Shown here piece by piece: positions 15,888-24,382 of a stretch of 64,000 bases of DNA (position 1 is the first letter of the stretch; each line of letters begins with the position of its first letter). The DNA comes from a virus. The stretch covers positions 1-64,000 of IMG/VR virus record IMGVR_UViG_3300025316_000014. One strand, written 5' to 3'. The notes under the pieces are model-generated. The model had not been told where the DNA came from and ran no database searches. It was given only the letters and a program-made list of their open reading frames with translations. The position numbers and the translations under genes are program-made.

Positions 15888-18778
15888 TATTCACTCCTTT
15901 CTGCGATATAATCTCGCAGATATTGTACGAAAGTCGCTGTCTTTTCATATCCCATTTTGCGACCACGTTCGGCAGGGCGAATACATCCAAGTCGTTGTAA
16001 TACTGCAATAGGATTAACTTGGGTAACTGCTAATGGCCCACCAGGTATAATCGCATTCAATACTGTTGGCATAATTACTTCTAATTTTGTCAATTCTTTT
16101 GCAATAAATAAAGCATCCTCTGCATTAAACTGGCGTAAGAATATAGACATATCCTGCGAAATAGCGTCGCTTGTATTATCTCGTACAGTGTCCGTATACT
16201 CGAGATAACCCATTGCAGAATGTTCATACCACATAGCAAACATTTGTTCTGCGGCAATAATATGTTCTGCTTTAACTATTACCGTATTGTTTTCCGCAGA
16301 ATATAATTGAACAGCAATACTAACTGCGACTCTTGCAATTCTTCGTATTTGATCAGCTGGTTCAACAATTGGAATTGTCGACGAATACTTGTCGCACATC
16401 CGCAAAGCAAGAGCACTTATTATTTCGTATGCTTGTGGGGTAAACATTACTGCTGGAGTGGAATGCGCCCAAGCAATAAGCCCTTGATGAGCAGCTTTGC
16501 TATACCGAGCTTTTTCTCCTTTATGGACTGATGTTAAATTATGAAGAGAAACGTCCTCTTGCCTTACAATCATACCAAAATCAAATCTAGCGATTTCTTC
16601 GGGTTGTGGTATAATATCCTGAATTAACTCTATACCGGAAAGAGACTGTTGAGAAACGAGGGAACCTTTACCAGGATTAGCCAACCAAATAGCTCGTACT
16701 CGTGCTCTAAATTCTGCTCCGACTATTTTTGATATTTTGACAATTCCCTCACTACGGGGTAATGCCATTGCCGCCATTAAATCACCGCCGCCTATCGATT
16801 TAAACTCGTCAAAACAAATTACTCCACCGTCATTATTAGGAAGTACTCCGGGTAAAGCATAAAATTTTCCTGAACTTGTTTTTTCTATGCCGCCTAATAC
16901 TCCTGCAATTGATTGCATTTTACAATCCACAAGTGCTCCAGAACCATATAATTCTGTTAAGCGAGTGAACGTCATAGTTTTGCCGCAACGAGTATCCCCG
17001 ATAACTATTGCTTCAAGCCAACCACGGGTTACTAATGCTTCTGCAAAATTGAATGAAAGAAGTGAATGCCATATAGTCCGATATGCCATATGCAAATCCC
17101 GCCGACCATAAATAAATGTTGTGCTATCCGCTAAATCATCCGCTACATCGCATAACTTTTCAAAAGCAGTTTGCCCAGAAGCAGGCTGGAATGTTTTCAA
17201 TTCATTAAGAAGTTCAGGAGTAGCTAATTCTGCGAAAGTTGCTCTATGTGCTCCATGATAACCATCAGCTAGAAAAACTCCAAGTTGCTCTTCAGGATGA
17301 GGGTAGACAGTACCATTTAATATATAATCTCTGCCTTCCTCTACTCTGTCCTCTCCTAGAATAAAATAAGCTTCTCTATAATTCTTTTCAGCTCCATCTT
17401 GTTGTTCGGATAACGGCTCTGAGATTAATATTGGCTCAACGTCAACAGATTGAATAGGCTCAATATTCACCATTTCGCATGCTGGAGAAATGCCTAATGA
17501 TTTTTTAATGAAGGATAATTGTTTTATTTCCGGGACTTCTATCATTCGGAATACATCAGAGGATGTTGGATCAATATTCAATACTGTCGATCCAGCTAGT
17601 GTTGTGACCATAGGGCATCTACGACAAGAAGTACTTCCGCTCCCCTGGCAAGTGACTCGCATTTCTATCGGTAATATATATCTTTTTACAGATCGAGCAG
17701 TTACTCTCGCCATGAATTGAATGCGGTTACCAGAATTTTCAGCGCATATTGCTGTCCTGAATGTCCGCTCCTCTGGTTCATTATTTATTGTAGGCACTGA
17801 TGGAGACGACGCATTGTCAATAAGGTAATGAATGGCAGTAATAACCTGAGTGGGGGACGAACCGGATACATATAAGAACCTTATATAATCGCTAATATCA
17901 GCATTATCTGGTCGCCCTTCCCATACTGGTAATTGTATTATATTTATTTGCGCGGCAATATTTGTAAGTTCAGAAACACATCTCGCAACCGCATCTTCTC
18001 CAGGTTTGTCAATGTCCATAAGAATAGAAATGTGCCGCCCTGCCGCCCAACGTAAATCTGGTACAGGGACATTCGCTCCAAGGGTTCCGCATACAGCAGC
18101 AAAACCATGCGACCGAAGGGAAACTACATCCGGTTCGCCTTCGCATAAAATAACTGGGTCTTCATTCCATGCCTCTTTTGGCCAAACAAAATTACCACCT
18201 TCTCCAGACACTCGCCAGATAAACTTGGGGGAAATGTTTGGACGGTACATTCTCGCATTAATAAGTGTACCACTTTGATCATAAATTGGGAAAATAATGC
18301 GGCCAGTTCCTTCATCAAAACCAATTTTTAATTGATACGCAACTTCAAATGACCATGGTTTAATACTTGAAATCCAATCACGAATATCTTGTCTATTTCG
18401 CAGTGTTAATCGACAGGCGTCAAGCCACTCAACTGAAATAGGTTTTGAAACATGAAATTCATGGCAAAGATCGCGTTCTGTTTTGCCATAATCTGGGATA
18501 GCTCTTCCTGCACTGTCGAATTCATCTGCTCGCATAATCGCCATAAATGCAATAAAATCGCCGCCTCTTTCACTATTAAAACATCGCCAGAGGCCACTTT
18601 GTACATTAACAGAAAAACTAGGATTGCTATCTGATATATCAGGGAATGGGGAGCATGCTCGACGTTCTCCTCTATTATTAGCTGCTCCGAGGTTAGGGAT
18701 ATATGCTTCGTATACCGTATCCCAACCGATGCGTTCTAATACTGCTTTTAATTCTGCTTTCAATGGGATAATCCTCAA
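15887..18778 (-). CDS. Primase (CHC2-like/Toprim) fused to MCM-like AAA+ helicase
   Basis: Residues 1-100 resemble the DnaG zinc domain (SPFPDISDSNPSF and GGDFIAFM), but only C42 and C66 of the usual four ligands remain. A Toprim domain follows (LCEGEPD near 211-217 and LMDIDKPGEDA with D255 and D257). After a segment with C377, C385, C388 and C434 comes an AAA+ module: Walker A GDTRCGKT at 594-601, Walker B ICFDEF near 654-659, sensor ANP at 700-702 and arginine finger ARFDF with R731. These motifs match MCM helicases rather than the RecA-type DnaB module usual in phages. It should prime and unwind DNA for the phage polymerase. The start is TTG at 18778; TTG at 18763 has a better GAGG site. 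Confidence 0.8.
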   Translation of the reverse strand: MRIIPLKAELKAVLERIGWDTVYEAYIPNLGAANNRGERRACSPFPDISDSNPSFSVNVQSGLWRCFNSERGGDFIAFMAIMRADEFDSAGRAIPDYGKTERDLCHEFHVSKPISVEWLDACRLTLRNRQDIRDWISSIKPWSFEVAYQLKIGFDEGTGRIIFPIYDQSGTLINARMYRPNISPKFIWRVSGEGGNFVWPKEAWNEDPVILCEGEPDVVSLRSHGFAAVCGTLGANVPVPDLRWAAGRHISILMDIDKPGEDAVARCVSELTNIAAQINIIQLPVWEGRPDNADISDYIRFLYVSGSSPTQVITAIHYLIDNASSPSVPTINNEPEERTFRTAICAENSGNRIQFMARVTARSVKRYILPIEMRVTCQGSGSTSCRRCPMVTTLAGSTVLNIDPTSSDVFRMIEVPEIKQLSFIKKSLGISPACEMVNIEPIQSVDVEPILISEPLSEQQDGAEKNYREAYFILGEDRVEEGRDYILNGTVYPHPEEQLGVFLADGYHGAHRATFAELATPELLNELKTFQPASGQTAFEKLCDVADDLADSTTFIYGRRDLHMAYRTIWHSLLSFNFAEALVTRGWLEAIVIGDTRCGKTMTFTRLTELYGSGALVDCKMQSIAGVLGGIEKTSSGKFYALPGVLPNNDGGVICFDEFKSIGGGDLMAAMALPRSEGIVKISKIVGAEFRARVRAIWLANPGKGSLVSQQSLSGIELIQDIIPQPEEIARFDFGMIVRQEDVSLHNLTSVHKGEKARYSKAAHQGLIAWAHSTPAVMFTPQAYEIISALALRMCDKYSSTIPIVEPADQIRRIARVAVSIAVQLYSAENNTVIVKAEHIIAAEQMFAMWYEHSAMGYLEYTDTVRDNTSDAISQDMSIFLRQFNAEDALFIAKELTKLEVIMPTVLNAIIPGGPLAVTQVNPIAVLQRLGCIRPAERGRKMGYEKTATFVQYLRDYIAERSE

Positions 18779-18801
18779 TTGAAGAAAGAGTTATCGAAGA
18801 G

Positions 18802-18840
18802 AAAAATACCCACCGGAATACTATCTGTAATTCCGGTGGG
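18802..18840 (-). terminator. Intrinsic terminator
   Basis: CCCACCGGAAT at 18809-18819 and ATTCCGGTGGG at 18830-18840 form a perfect 11-bp stem with a 10-nt loop. On the minus strand it is followed by TATTTTTCTC. It lies between the ssDNA-binding-like gene and the primase-helicase gene, so it would terminate or attenuate read-through into the latter. Confidence 0.8.
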
Positions 18841-18872
18841 CGATGACGGTATCGGTTAATTAAATATTGATA

Positions 18873-19727
18873 TTAACCGACAAGTTCTGGGCTATCCGTG
18901 CCGACGGAGTATGTACCATTCACTTTGTTGCGGATTTGTCCGCCATAATCGTCGTGTTTGATGCCGAATTTCACGATATTATCAACAAAATCCTGGCCAG
19001 CAGCATCGCCGATATATCGCGCTCCATCAGGGGATAGCAATTCAGTCGCTTCACACAATGACTTCCAACGCCATAATGCAGCATCTTTAAGGGAAATCGG
19101 GTCGTTGATAGTAACCCCCGCGAATTCCACCGGGAAAGTTGTTCGCATGGTAATAGTGACTAGACCGGTTTTGTCAGTTTTCGAACGGCCGATTGCGACT
19201 TTTGTGATAATCGCTTCATAAACAAGATTTTCCGGAAGCGGACGGAAGTTATTTGTTTCCACTCCCATCATGTTATATGACGCGAGGTCAACAGGGTCAG
19301 AATTGCCTCCAGCATCCGGTGGAGCAACTGCTCCAGCCGCAGCAAATTGGGCAGCGAGATTTGCAAGATCAGCGGCTGGTGGAGCATTTGTTGGCACATT
19401 TGCAAAAGGATCGATTACTCCAGCAGGCATAGCTGCGGGTACTGCAGCAGGTACACCCGGAACGAGTGGAATGCCTGGAGCGACAGGAATGCCTGGAGCA
19501 GGCGGCGGGGTTGGTGGAATGACAGGAGCAAGAGCGAGCATATATCCCTGCCCGATTAAGTCCGCGTCTTTCCACCCGGAAGCAATAAATTGATCATAAG
19601 TGATCGTTCCGGCTTTTTCAGTCATTACATGAATAGCCGGCAGTGCGTTTACTGCAGGAATTGAAGGGGTAACTGTCGGCGAAGCAACAGTCCCAGGGGT
19701 CGGTGTACCGGTGGCGCGTTTAGCCAT
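18873..19727 (-). CDS. DUF669-like probable ssDNA-binding protein with Pro/Ala-rich linker
   Basis: The 284-residue protein has an N-terminal segment YDQFIASGWKDADLIGQGYM like short motifs seen in phage replication proteins. A Pro/Ala/Gly-rich linker of about 80 residues follows. The C-terminal domain (residues about 160-284) has a beta-rich pattern, LVYEAIITKVAIG, later GQDFVDNIVKFGIKHDDYGG, resembling DUF669 and related ssDNA-binding proteins. It sits next to a RecA-type ATPase, as SSB-like partners of Sak4-type recombinases commonly do. A strong terminator follows, suggesting high expression. The assignment is by layout, so moderate. Confidence 0.55.
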   Translation of the reverse strand: MAKRATGTPTPGTVASPTVTPSIPAVNALPAIHVMTEKAGTITYDQFIASGWKDADLIGQGYMLALAPVIPPTPPPAPGIPVAPGIPLVPGVPAAVPAAMPAGVIDPFANVPTNAPPAADLANLAAQFAAAGAVAPPDAGGNSDPVDLASYNMMGVETNNFRPLPENLVYEAIITKVAIGRSKTDKTGLVTITMRTTFPVEFAGVTINDPISLKDAALWRWKSLCEATELLSPDGARYIGDAAGQDFVDNIVKFGIKHDDYGGQIRNKVNGTYSVGTDSPELVG

Positions 19728-19737
19728 AATATTCTCC

Positions 19738-20493
19738 TTATTTCGAATTACTGGCGCGTATTGCGCTCAGCATTTTCCCGATAAGATAGTCGATGTCTGG
19801 TGTCTCATATTCCGCAAGAACATTGAATCGATCTTTCGCATCGGAAAATTGATTGCGCTGAAATCTAATAAAGCGCACAACTTTTGTACTTATAACACTC
19901 GTTGCAGGATCTTTTACTTGTTGATCAATAATTCCATATTGCCCGAGTGCATCAAAGTGTTTAGCATATTGCGTTCCGTATTGCCCTTGAAAAGAAGGCA
20001 TATACATTAAACGATTTGTTGCCATATCAAGGTCTTTTACTTCATGAGCGAGGAATATTACATGCTTTTTCATTACTCTGAATAAGCGAGTAATATTCTC
20101 CATCATGAGTAAAATCTCCCCCCAACACTGTTGGTCAGGAGCGACCATTTTATGTGCTTTAGTAATCTCAGCAAGTAAAACTTTTTGTAATTCTGTCGCG
20201 GTATCTATTACAACAAGATCAAAACTACCTTGATGAGCATAAAGCCATTCCATGCCGCTCATAAAATCCACCTTACCACTATCGGGGCCAACTGGCCATA
20301 ATTTGATAAGTTGACGTTGAATTGTCGGCCATGTTTTAAGAGAAACTGCTCCAGAGTCAACATCAAAAATCACTGTCCGTAACCGTTGACTCCCACCAGC
20401 CAAAACAGTTTTACCTACTCCTGGTCCACCGTATATTAAAATATGGACGAATTCTTCTGTAGGAGTATCAAGACTAATTGGCTGTGTTATCAT
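19738..20493 (-). CDS. RecA-fold P-loop ATPase (Sak4/AAA_24-like)
   Basis: The 251-residue protein has Walker A GGPGVGKT at residues 22-29 and Walker B LVVIDT ending near residue 98, with a compact RecA-like core and no helicase motifs. Size and neighbours (SSB-like gene downstream, zinc-ribbon gene upstream) match phage Sak4-type single-strand annealing or strand-exchange ATPases. The ATG at 20493 overlaps the end of the upstream gene and has GAGG about 9 nt upstream; the longer frame to 20586 is within that gene. The likely role is recombination-coupled replication. Confidence 0.7.
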   Translation of the reverse strand: MITQPISLDTPTEEFVHILIYGGPGVGKTVLAGGSQRLRTVIFDVDSGAVSLKTWPTIQRQLIKLWPVGPDSGKVDFMSGMEWLYAHQGSFDLVVIDTATELQKVLLAEITKAHKMVAPDQQCWGEILLMMENITRLFRVMKKHVIFLAHEVKDLDMATNRLMYMPSFQGQYGTQYAKHFDALGQYGIIDQQVKDPATSVISTKVVRFIRFQRNQFSDAKDRFNVLAEYETPDIDYLIGKMLSAIRASNSK

Positions 20494-20854
20494 TAGGAGT
20501 AACCTCAATTGGATTAAAAAAATCTTCAACAAAATCGAATACTGCATCAATATCAATAGCGATAAATGTCTGCCCATTGCCAACATTTGTCATTAAAAAC
20601 CCATTGCTAACCCGGCTTATTTTTATTGTTTGGGCATTCCGACGGAGTTGCAATTCCGACTGTCGGCGGCGATCATTTGGAGTAGAAGTTCTGCAGACAT
20701 GGCATTGGTTAAATGCTTCCCCGAATGTACCATAAACAGCATGACAATCTTGGCATTCTTTGAGGATAACATTACAATTAGAACATCGAGGTTGGGGTAA
20801 AATAGTAGAAAATTCAACAGATTTCCCACATATTGGGCAATCAACAGTGCGCAT
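20474..20854 (-). CDS. Double zinc-ribbon protein
   Basis: The 126-residue protein has four CxxC knuckles in its first 55 residues (CPIC, CSNC, CQDC, CHVC), forming two zinc ribbons, followed by a basic stretch and an acidic C-terminal domain. AAGGAGAG precedes the ATG. A GGG-TATATA promoter-like motif lies about 50 nt upstream. It is co-transcribed with the Sak4-like ATPase. The function is unknown; a nucleic-acid-binding accessory role is plausible. Confidence 0.65.
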   Translation of the reverse strand: MRTVDCPICGKSVEFSTILPQPRCSNCNVILKECQDCHAVYGTFGEAFNQCHVCRTSTPNDRRRQSELQLRRNAQTIKISRVSNGFLMTNVGNGQTFIAIDIDAVFDFVEDFFNPIEVTPNDNTAN

Positions 20855-20896
20855 AATAGCGACTCTCCTTCTTGGCTAGACTCTGCGTCTTAGCAT

Positions 20897-20911
20897 AAAT
20901 TATATATACCC
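20897..20911 (-). promoter_or_regulatory. GGG-TATATA promoter-like motif
   Basis: On the minus strand GGG (20911-20909) is followed by TATATA (20908-20903). It fits the motif found at other unit starts and would drive the zinc-ribbon, ATPase and ssDNA-binding-like genes. Confidence 0.45.
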
Positions 20912-20945
20912 TGGGCGAACACCTTATAAACCTTTTAAAGAATAT

Positions 20946-22652
20946 TTAGTTTGAATTCGGACTATTATTTCCTTTTCGCTTTACAGTGCCTGGGGATAGA
21001 CGAATAGCTAAGTCTCGTTTGTTATCGGTAGCTTGTAATACTGGTTCATCAATTGTATTTTCGCAAACTAAGTCAATATATTGTACTGGACCTATTCTTC
21101 CCATCCTATGGGAGCGATCCTCGGATTGCGACCGTTCAAGATATGACCACGAGTGGCTATAATAAATATTCCAGTCGCAAGCCTGTAAATTATGCCCGCA
21201 AGCAAGTTTCTTGATTTGAGCAACAATAACTTGTACACCATTTTCATCTCTGGAATTGAAAGATAATTTTATATTATCAAGGTCGCTATTAGAAGTATTT
21301 CCAGTTGCTATAACAACTTTTTCTGCTCTAAGAATTGCAGATAATTCTCGTTGTAATCTTATTATTTCGGCGGTAAATTTACACCAGATAATACAACGGA
21401 TATTCGGATATTCTAATAATCTATCCGCAGCGAAATGTTTTAGCCAATCAATTTTATACGACGGCAATTCTTCCAGACGAGTATCCTCTTCAGGGTCGTC
21501 GCTGACAATTGGTTTATGCCCGCCGACTATTTGTTGTAACCGCAACATTGTCACGCGTTCCCCTGATAAAGATAATAAAGAACCTAATGCTAAATCACCA
21601 TCAACTGCCACACGATCATATAGCTCTCTTACAGAGCGGGGTAGAACGAACTTTACTCTAACAGAAGGAACTTTCTCAGGTAAATCAAGGCATGATGTTT
21701 TTGTAGCCCGGAACCATAATGGCTCAATAATTGACATAAGCATCGGGACATTTTTTGCGCCAATAATTTTCATCATTTGTGTTGGCCCGTCTATTCCACG
21801 ACGATAAATTGTTCCTATTTCGCCGAATGCTTCAAGAAAATCATGCGCACTTCCAAGCCGCAAAGTAGGATCGATAAGAGTTAATTGCGAATACAAATCT
21901 CCAACATGATTGCCAATTGCAGTACCGGTTAATGCTAACCGAAATGATGCTTGGCGGGCGATGGGGAGTATAGCTTTATACGCTAATGTTTGCGGATCTT
22001 TTAATCGCCAACTTTCATCCAAAATAAGCATATTCGGATGAAAGTCGAATAACTCTAATTTTAATTTATTCGCCATTTCATAATTGATAATAACAATTGT
22101 GGGTGTGAATCCATGTTCAGTTGTCATTAATAAATCACGCCGTTCGGCTGATGATCCAGTGCCGATATCTATTATATTAACGTTCATATTGATACGTTCA
22201 GCTTCAGCAATCCATTCTCCGACAAGGGACTTGGGGCAAGCAATTAGTGTTCGGAATGCTCCTACTGCTTTAATTGTGGCTAATGCTGCCCTGGTTTTCC
22301 CAGTGCCCTGCTCAGAACCATTAAAAAACCCGCTGCGGGAGGACCCAATAGCAATAGACTGAAGTTGATGCCGAGCGAATTGATCGGGGTCAAGATGTGC
22401 GTTTGATAGAATAGTTTTAATAGTCTCAATAATAGTATTCGGAATATCCATTATTTGACTTCTTGCAATATTATAATCTTCTGATGTTGCGGTAATTACA
22501 GAAACTGCTTCGGCGCACATAAAATTCAAACGAGTTGCCGGCAATGCGACAGTCTCACTATTAAATACATGTGCTCCACTTCGGGATAAATCCGCGACTT
22601 CGTTAATACGACCATACGCGTAAATCCAACCGTCTTTGAATCCAAGTTTCAT
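20946..22652 (-). CDS. SNF2-type superfamily 2 helicase/ATPase
   Basis: The 568-residue protein has motif I EQGTGKT (near residues 114-120), motif Ia LIACPKSLVGEW, DEAD-type box LILDESW (D212, E213), motif III LTGTA (near 241-245) and motif VI QSEDRSHRMGR near residue 510. This order is that of SNF2-like helicases found in many phages. Such proteins are implicated in replication restart, recombination or countering bound proteins. The start overlaps the upstream DHH gene stop by ATGA. The specific role here is unknown. Confidence 0.85.
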   Translation of the reverse strand: MKLGFKDGWIYAYGRINEVADLSRSGAHVFNSETVALPATRLNFMCAEAVSVITATSEDYNIARSQIMDIPNTIIETIKTILSNAHLDPDQFARHQLQSIAIGSSRSGFFNGSEQGTGKTRAALATIKAVGAFRTLIACPKSLVGEWIAEAERINMNVNIIDIGTGSSAERRDLLMTTEHGFTPTIVIINYEMANKLKLELFDFHPNMLILDESWRLKDPQTLAYKAILPIARQASFRLALTGTAIGNHVGDLYSQLTLIDPTLRLGSAHDFLEAFGEIGTIYRRGIDGPTQMMKIIGAKNVPMLMSIIEPLWFRATKTSCLDLPEKVPSVRVKFVLPRSVRELYDRVAVDGDLALGSLLSLSGERVTMLRLQQIVGGHKPIVSDDPEEDTRLEELPSYKIDWLKHFAADRLLEYPNIRCIIWCKFTAEIIRLQRELSAILRAEKVVIATGNTSNSDLDNIKLSFNSRDENGVQVIVAQIKKLACGHNLQACDWNIYYSHSWSYLERSQSEDRSHRMGRIGPVQYIDLVCENTIDEPVLQATDNKRDLAIRLSPGTVKRKGNNSPNSN

Positions 22653-23317
22653 ATAATCACGTCCTCCATAAATGGAAGATATGCGGTAAGAAAGTTTTTA
22701 GGATCATAAGAAAGTTCTGCCCCGGTATCGACAATGTTTTGATATACCTCTAATGCGATAGGCGGGATAGTAAGACAATCCGCCCAGAATTCTGCTTGGG
22801 GGGGGGTATCATATTCTTTTATTATTGAACATAACAAATTTGTCAAATTTCCATATCGTTTTATTTTATTATTGTTATCCTCAATAATTAATAATATTGC
22901 TGGTATAGGATTAACAGCTAAACTTATTACTTTATGGGGAATACCTTCTCCGCCATTTGTTTGCCAGCATAAGTATTTATATGTTGCAACACAACTTGAA
23001 GCGCCTTCTGCTCGCCACCCAGCGATAGAGAATGGGAATACATTATCGGTTGCTCGTGTTTTGTGGTAATCAATCCAAGTAATATTGGAAGTGATGTCAT
23101 GCAAATGTAGTATATCACCAGATGTTATTGGATAATTAATAATGTATACTTGTTCGTCTAAAGCAATCTGTTCAAATGGCAATCGGTCGCAAGCATAAAT
23201 AGGGTGAAATGGTTTTCCGATCCGGCGATATTCTGCTTCATTGTCAATCTTCGCCCATTGATATACGACAAATGCAGAAGCTTTGCCGTCAAGATCATCA
23301 CAATAAAAACACTTCAT
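22649..23317 (-). CDS. DHH-family phosphoesterase-like protein
   Basis: The 222-residue protein begins MKCFYCDDLDGKASAFV, the metal-binding D-x-D-G segment of DHH phosphoesterases. It continues with YIINYPI and WIDYHKT in the place of the DHH motif, where the usual Asp-His-His appears as Asp-Tyr-His. Relatives in this superfamily degrade oligonucleotides or cyclic dinucleotides. A NrnA-like or anti-signalling role is possible but not shown. AAGG precedes the ATG. Confidence 0.6.
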   Translation of the reverse strand: MKCFYCDDLDGKASAFVVYQWAKIDNEAEYRRIGKPFHPIYACDRLPFEQIALDEQVYIINYPITSGDILHLHDITSNITWIDYHKTRATDNVFPFSIAGWRAEGASSCVATYKYLCWQTNGGEGIPHKVISLAVNPIPAILLIIEDNNNKIKRYGNLTNLLCSIIKEYDTPPQAEFWADCLTIPPIALEVYQNIVDTGAELSYDPKNFLTAYLPFMEDVII

Positions 23318-23320
23318 ACC

Positions 23321-23578
23321 TTATCCTTTTTTCTTGCGGTTTGTATAATCCCGTGTTTTAAACACAAGTCTTCCAGATTCAATCCAGGCTCGGAAAGTCG
23401 GCCCAGTAACAAGATACACTGTTCCGATTTTACGCCCGCCGAATTCTCCCCGACGGATAGCTGCAATAAAATTCCGTACTGGTACTTTTAATGCAAATGC
23501 AAGATCGTCAATCGTATAATAATCGACACCTTCAATAATAAGTACGGGTGTAACTGTAGATAAAAGTTGCTCTTCCAT
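23321..23578 (-). CDS. Excisionase/MerR-type helix-turn-helix protein
   Basis: The 85-residue protein contains YTIDDLAFALKVPVRNF, a helix-turn-helix, then GRKIGTVYLV and FRAWIESG, the winged-helix layout of excisionase-like proteins. It likely binds DNA as a regulator. AAGGAG precedes the ATG, and upstream lie the GGGTATAAT motif and a perfect 12-bp palindrome that could be its own operator. It heads the unit containing the DHH and SNF2 genes. No integrase is seen in the window, so a regulatory role is more likely than excision. Confidence 0.7.
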   Translation of the reverse strand: MEEQLLSTVTPVLIIEGVDYYTIDDLAFALKVPVRNFIAAIRRGEFGGRKIGTVYLVTGPTFRAWIESGRLVFKTRDYTNRKKKG

Positions 23579-23604
23579 ATCTTCTCCTTATAATATATAA
23601 TGTT

Positions 23605-23633
23605 ATTATACCCGTATATTTGTATAATTATAC
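23605..23633 (-). promoter_or_regulatory. GGGTATAAT promoter with perfect GTATAATTATAC palindrome
   Basis: On the minus strand GGG (23613-23611) and TATAAT (23610-23605) precede the helix-turn-helix gene. The perfect 12-bp palindrome GTATAATTATAC (23622-23633) lies 8 bp upstream. A similar palindrome-promoter pair is at 15158-15190. Confidence 0.55.
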
Positions 23634-23864
23634 GTTATTTTGCACATTTTTTTTACTTTTTCTTCCGGCTATTTTAGCAGTCGTCAGTGCTTCTTTAGTC
23701 GGCATCGGAACGCCGGAATATGGAGACAAATCTTCTACTTTTTTACGAGGTAATTCAGGAGTATGATTACCACCGATAGGCGGAAGATTTACCCCTAATA
23801 CTTCAGCAATTGCAGCGAGTTGTAAAAAATGACTTTGGCGGCCAATAGTTCCAATTTTTTTCAT
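23628..23864 (-). CDS. Hypothetical basic protein
   Basis: The 78-residue protein has a basic C-terminus (GRKSKKNVQ) and a central Pro-rich region. A strong AAGGAG site lies 7 nt before the ATG. Its last bases overlap the palindrome upstream of the next gene. No family is recognised. Confidence 0.55.
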   Translation of the reverse strand: MKKIGTIGRQSHFLQLAAIAEVLGVNLPPIGGNHTPELPRKKVEDLSPYSGVPMPTKEALTTAKIAGRKSKKNVQNNV

Positions 23865-24133
23865 GATGATCTCCTTGTTGTTCGTTATAGGGTTGCTCCA
23901 TAGCGTAGTCGTATTGACGGATCACTATGGAGTAATGCCTGATTTATTAAAGGGCAGACAACGAATATATTACTTCATATTTCTACCTCCTTCTTGCTTT
24001 TCAAATTAGCATATTTGAAAAGGATCGCAATAATCAATTTTATGATATTACCAGTTTATTATACGGCACACTAAATAAAGCAGCATAGCATATAATATAA
24101 TGACAGTAATATCACGATAAGGATTTGGAGTCA
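23865..24133. other. Intergenic region with inverted repeat and a two-codon ORF
   Basis: No gene of normal size is visible. CTCCATAG at 23896-23903 and CTATGGAG at 23925-23932 are inverted. On the minus strand a very strong AAGGAGG site (23992-23986) is followed 7 nt later by ATG AAG TAA (23978-23970), a two-codon ORF. Confidence 0.4.
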
Positions 24134-24382
24134 TTAAGACGTCCCTTTCACAAGGCGCCCTTTAGCGTCACGAATAGTGCCGCCGCGCATAATTTGTAAT
24201 GTCTTCGCCACGACAATATCTGTAAACGGGGGAGTTTTCTTTTTTTCTCCGGTTATTTCATCAAGATAGTGAACAATATATGTTTTCACCTCTTTAATAA
24301 CCGGCGGAATAATTTCCGCTTGCGGAACAATTGGAGTGTTCACCCATGCGGAAATAGGTTGATGTTTTTTCTGTTTAGCCAT
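24134..24382 (-). CDS. Hypothetical small protein
   Basis: The 82-residue protein is Lys/Pro/Ile-rich with a short beta-like C-terminal half. The ATG at 24382 is preferred to 24388 because of its 7-nt spacing from AAGGAG. It overlaps the stop of the upstream gene. The function is unknown. Confidence 0.55.
   Translation of the reverse strand: MAKQKKHQPISAWVNTPIVPQAEIIPPVIKEVKTYIVHYLDEITGEKKKTPPFTDIVVAKTLQIMRGGTIRDAKGRLVKGTS

Noticed and set aside
19369-19575. ORFs over the Pro/Ala-rich linker of the ssDNA-binding-like gene
   Set aside because: They come from the low-complexity GC-rich linker, have no ribosome site and overlap an intact gene.
23321-23578. Excisionase of an integrated prophage
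   Set aside because: No integrase or attachment site is visible in the window, so a plain regulator is more likely.
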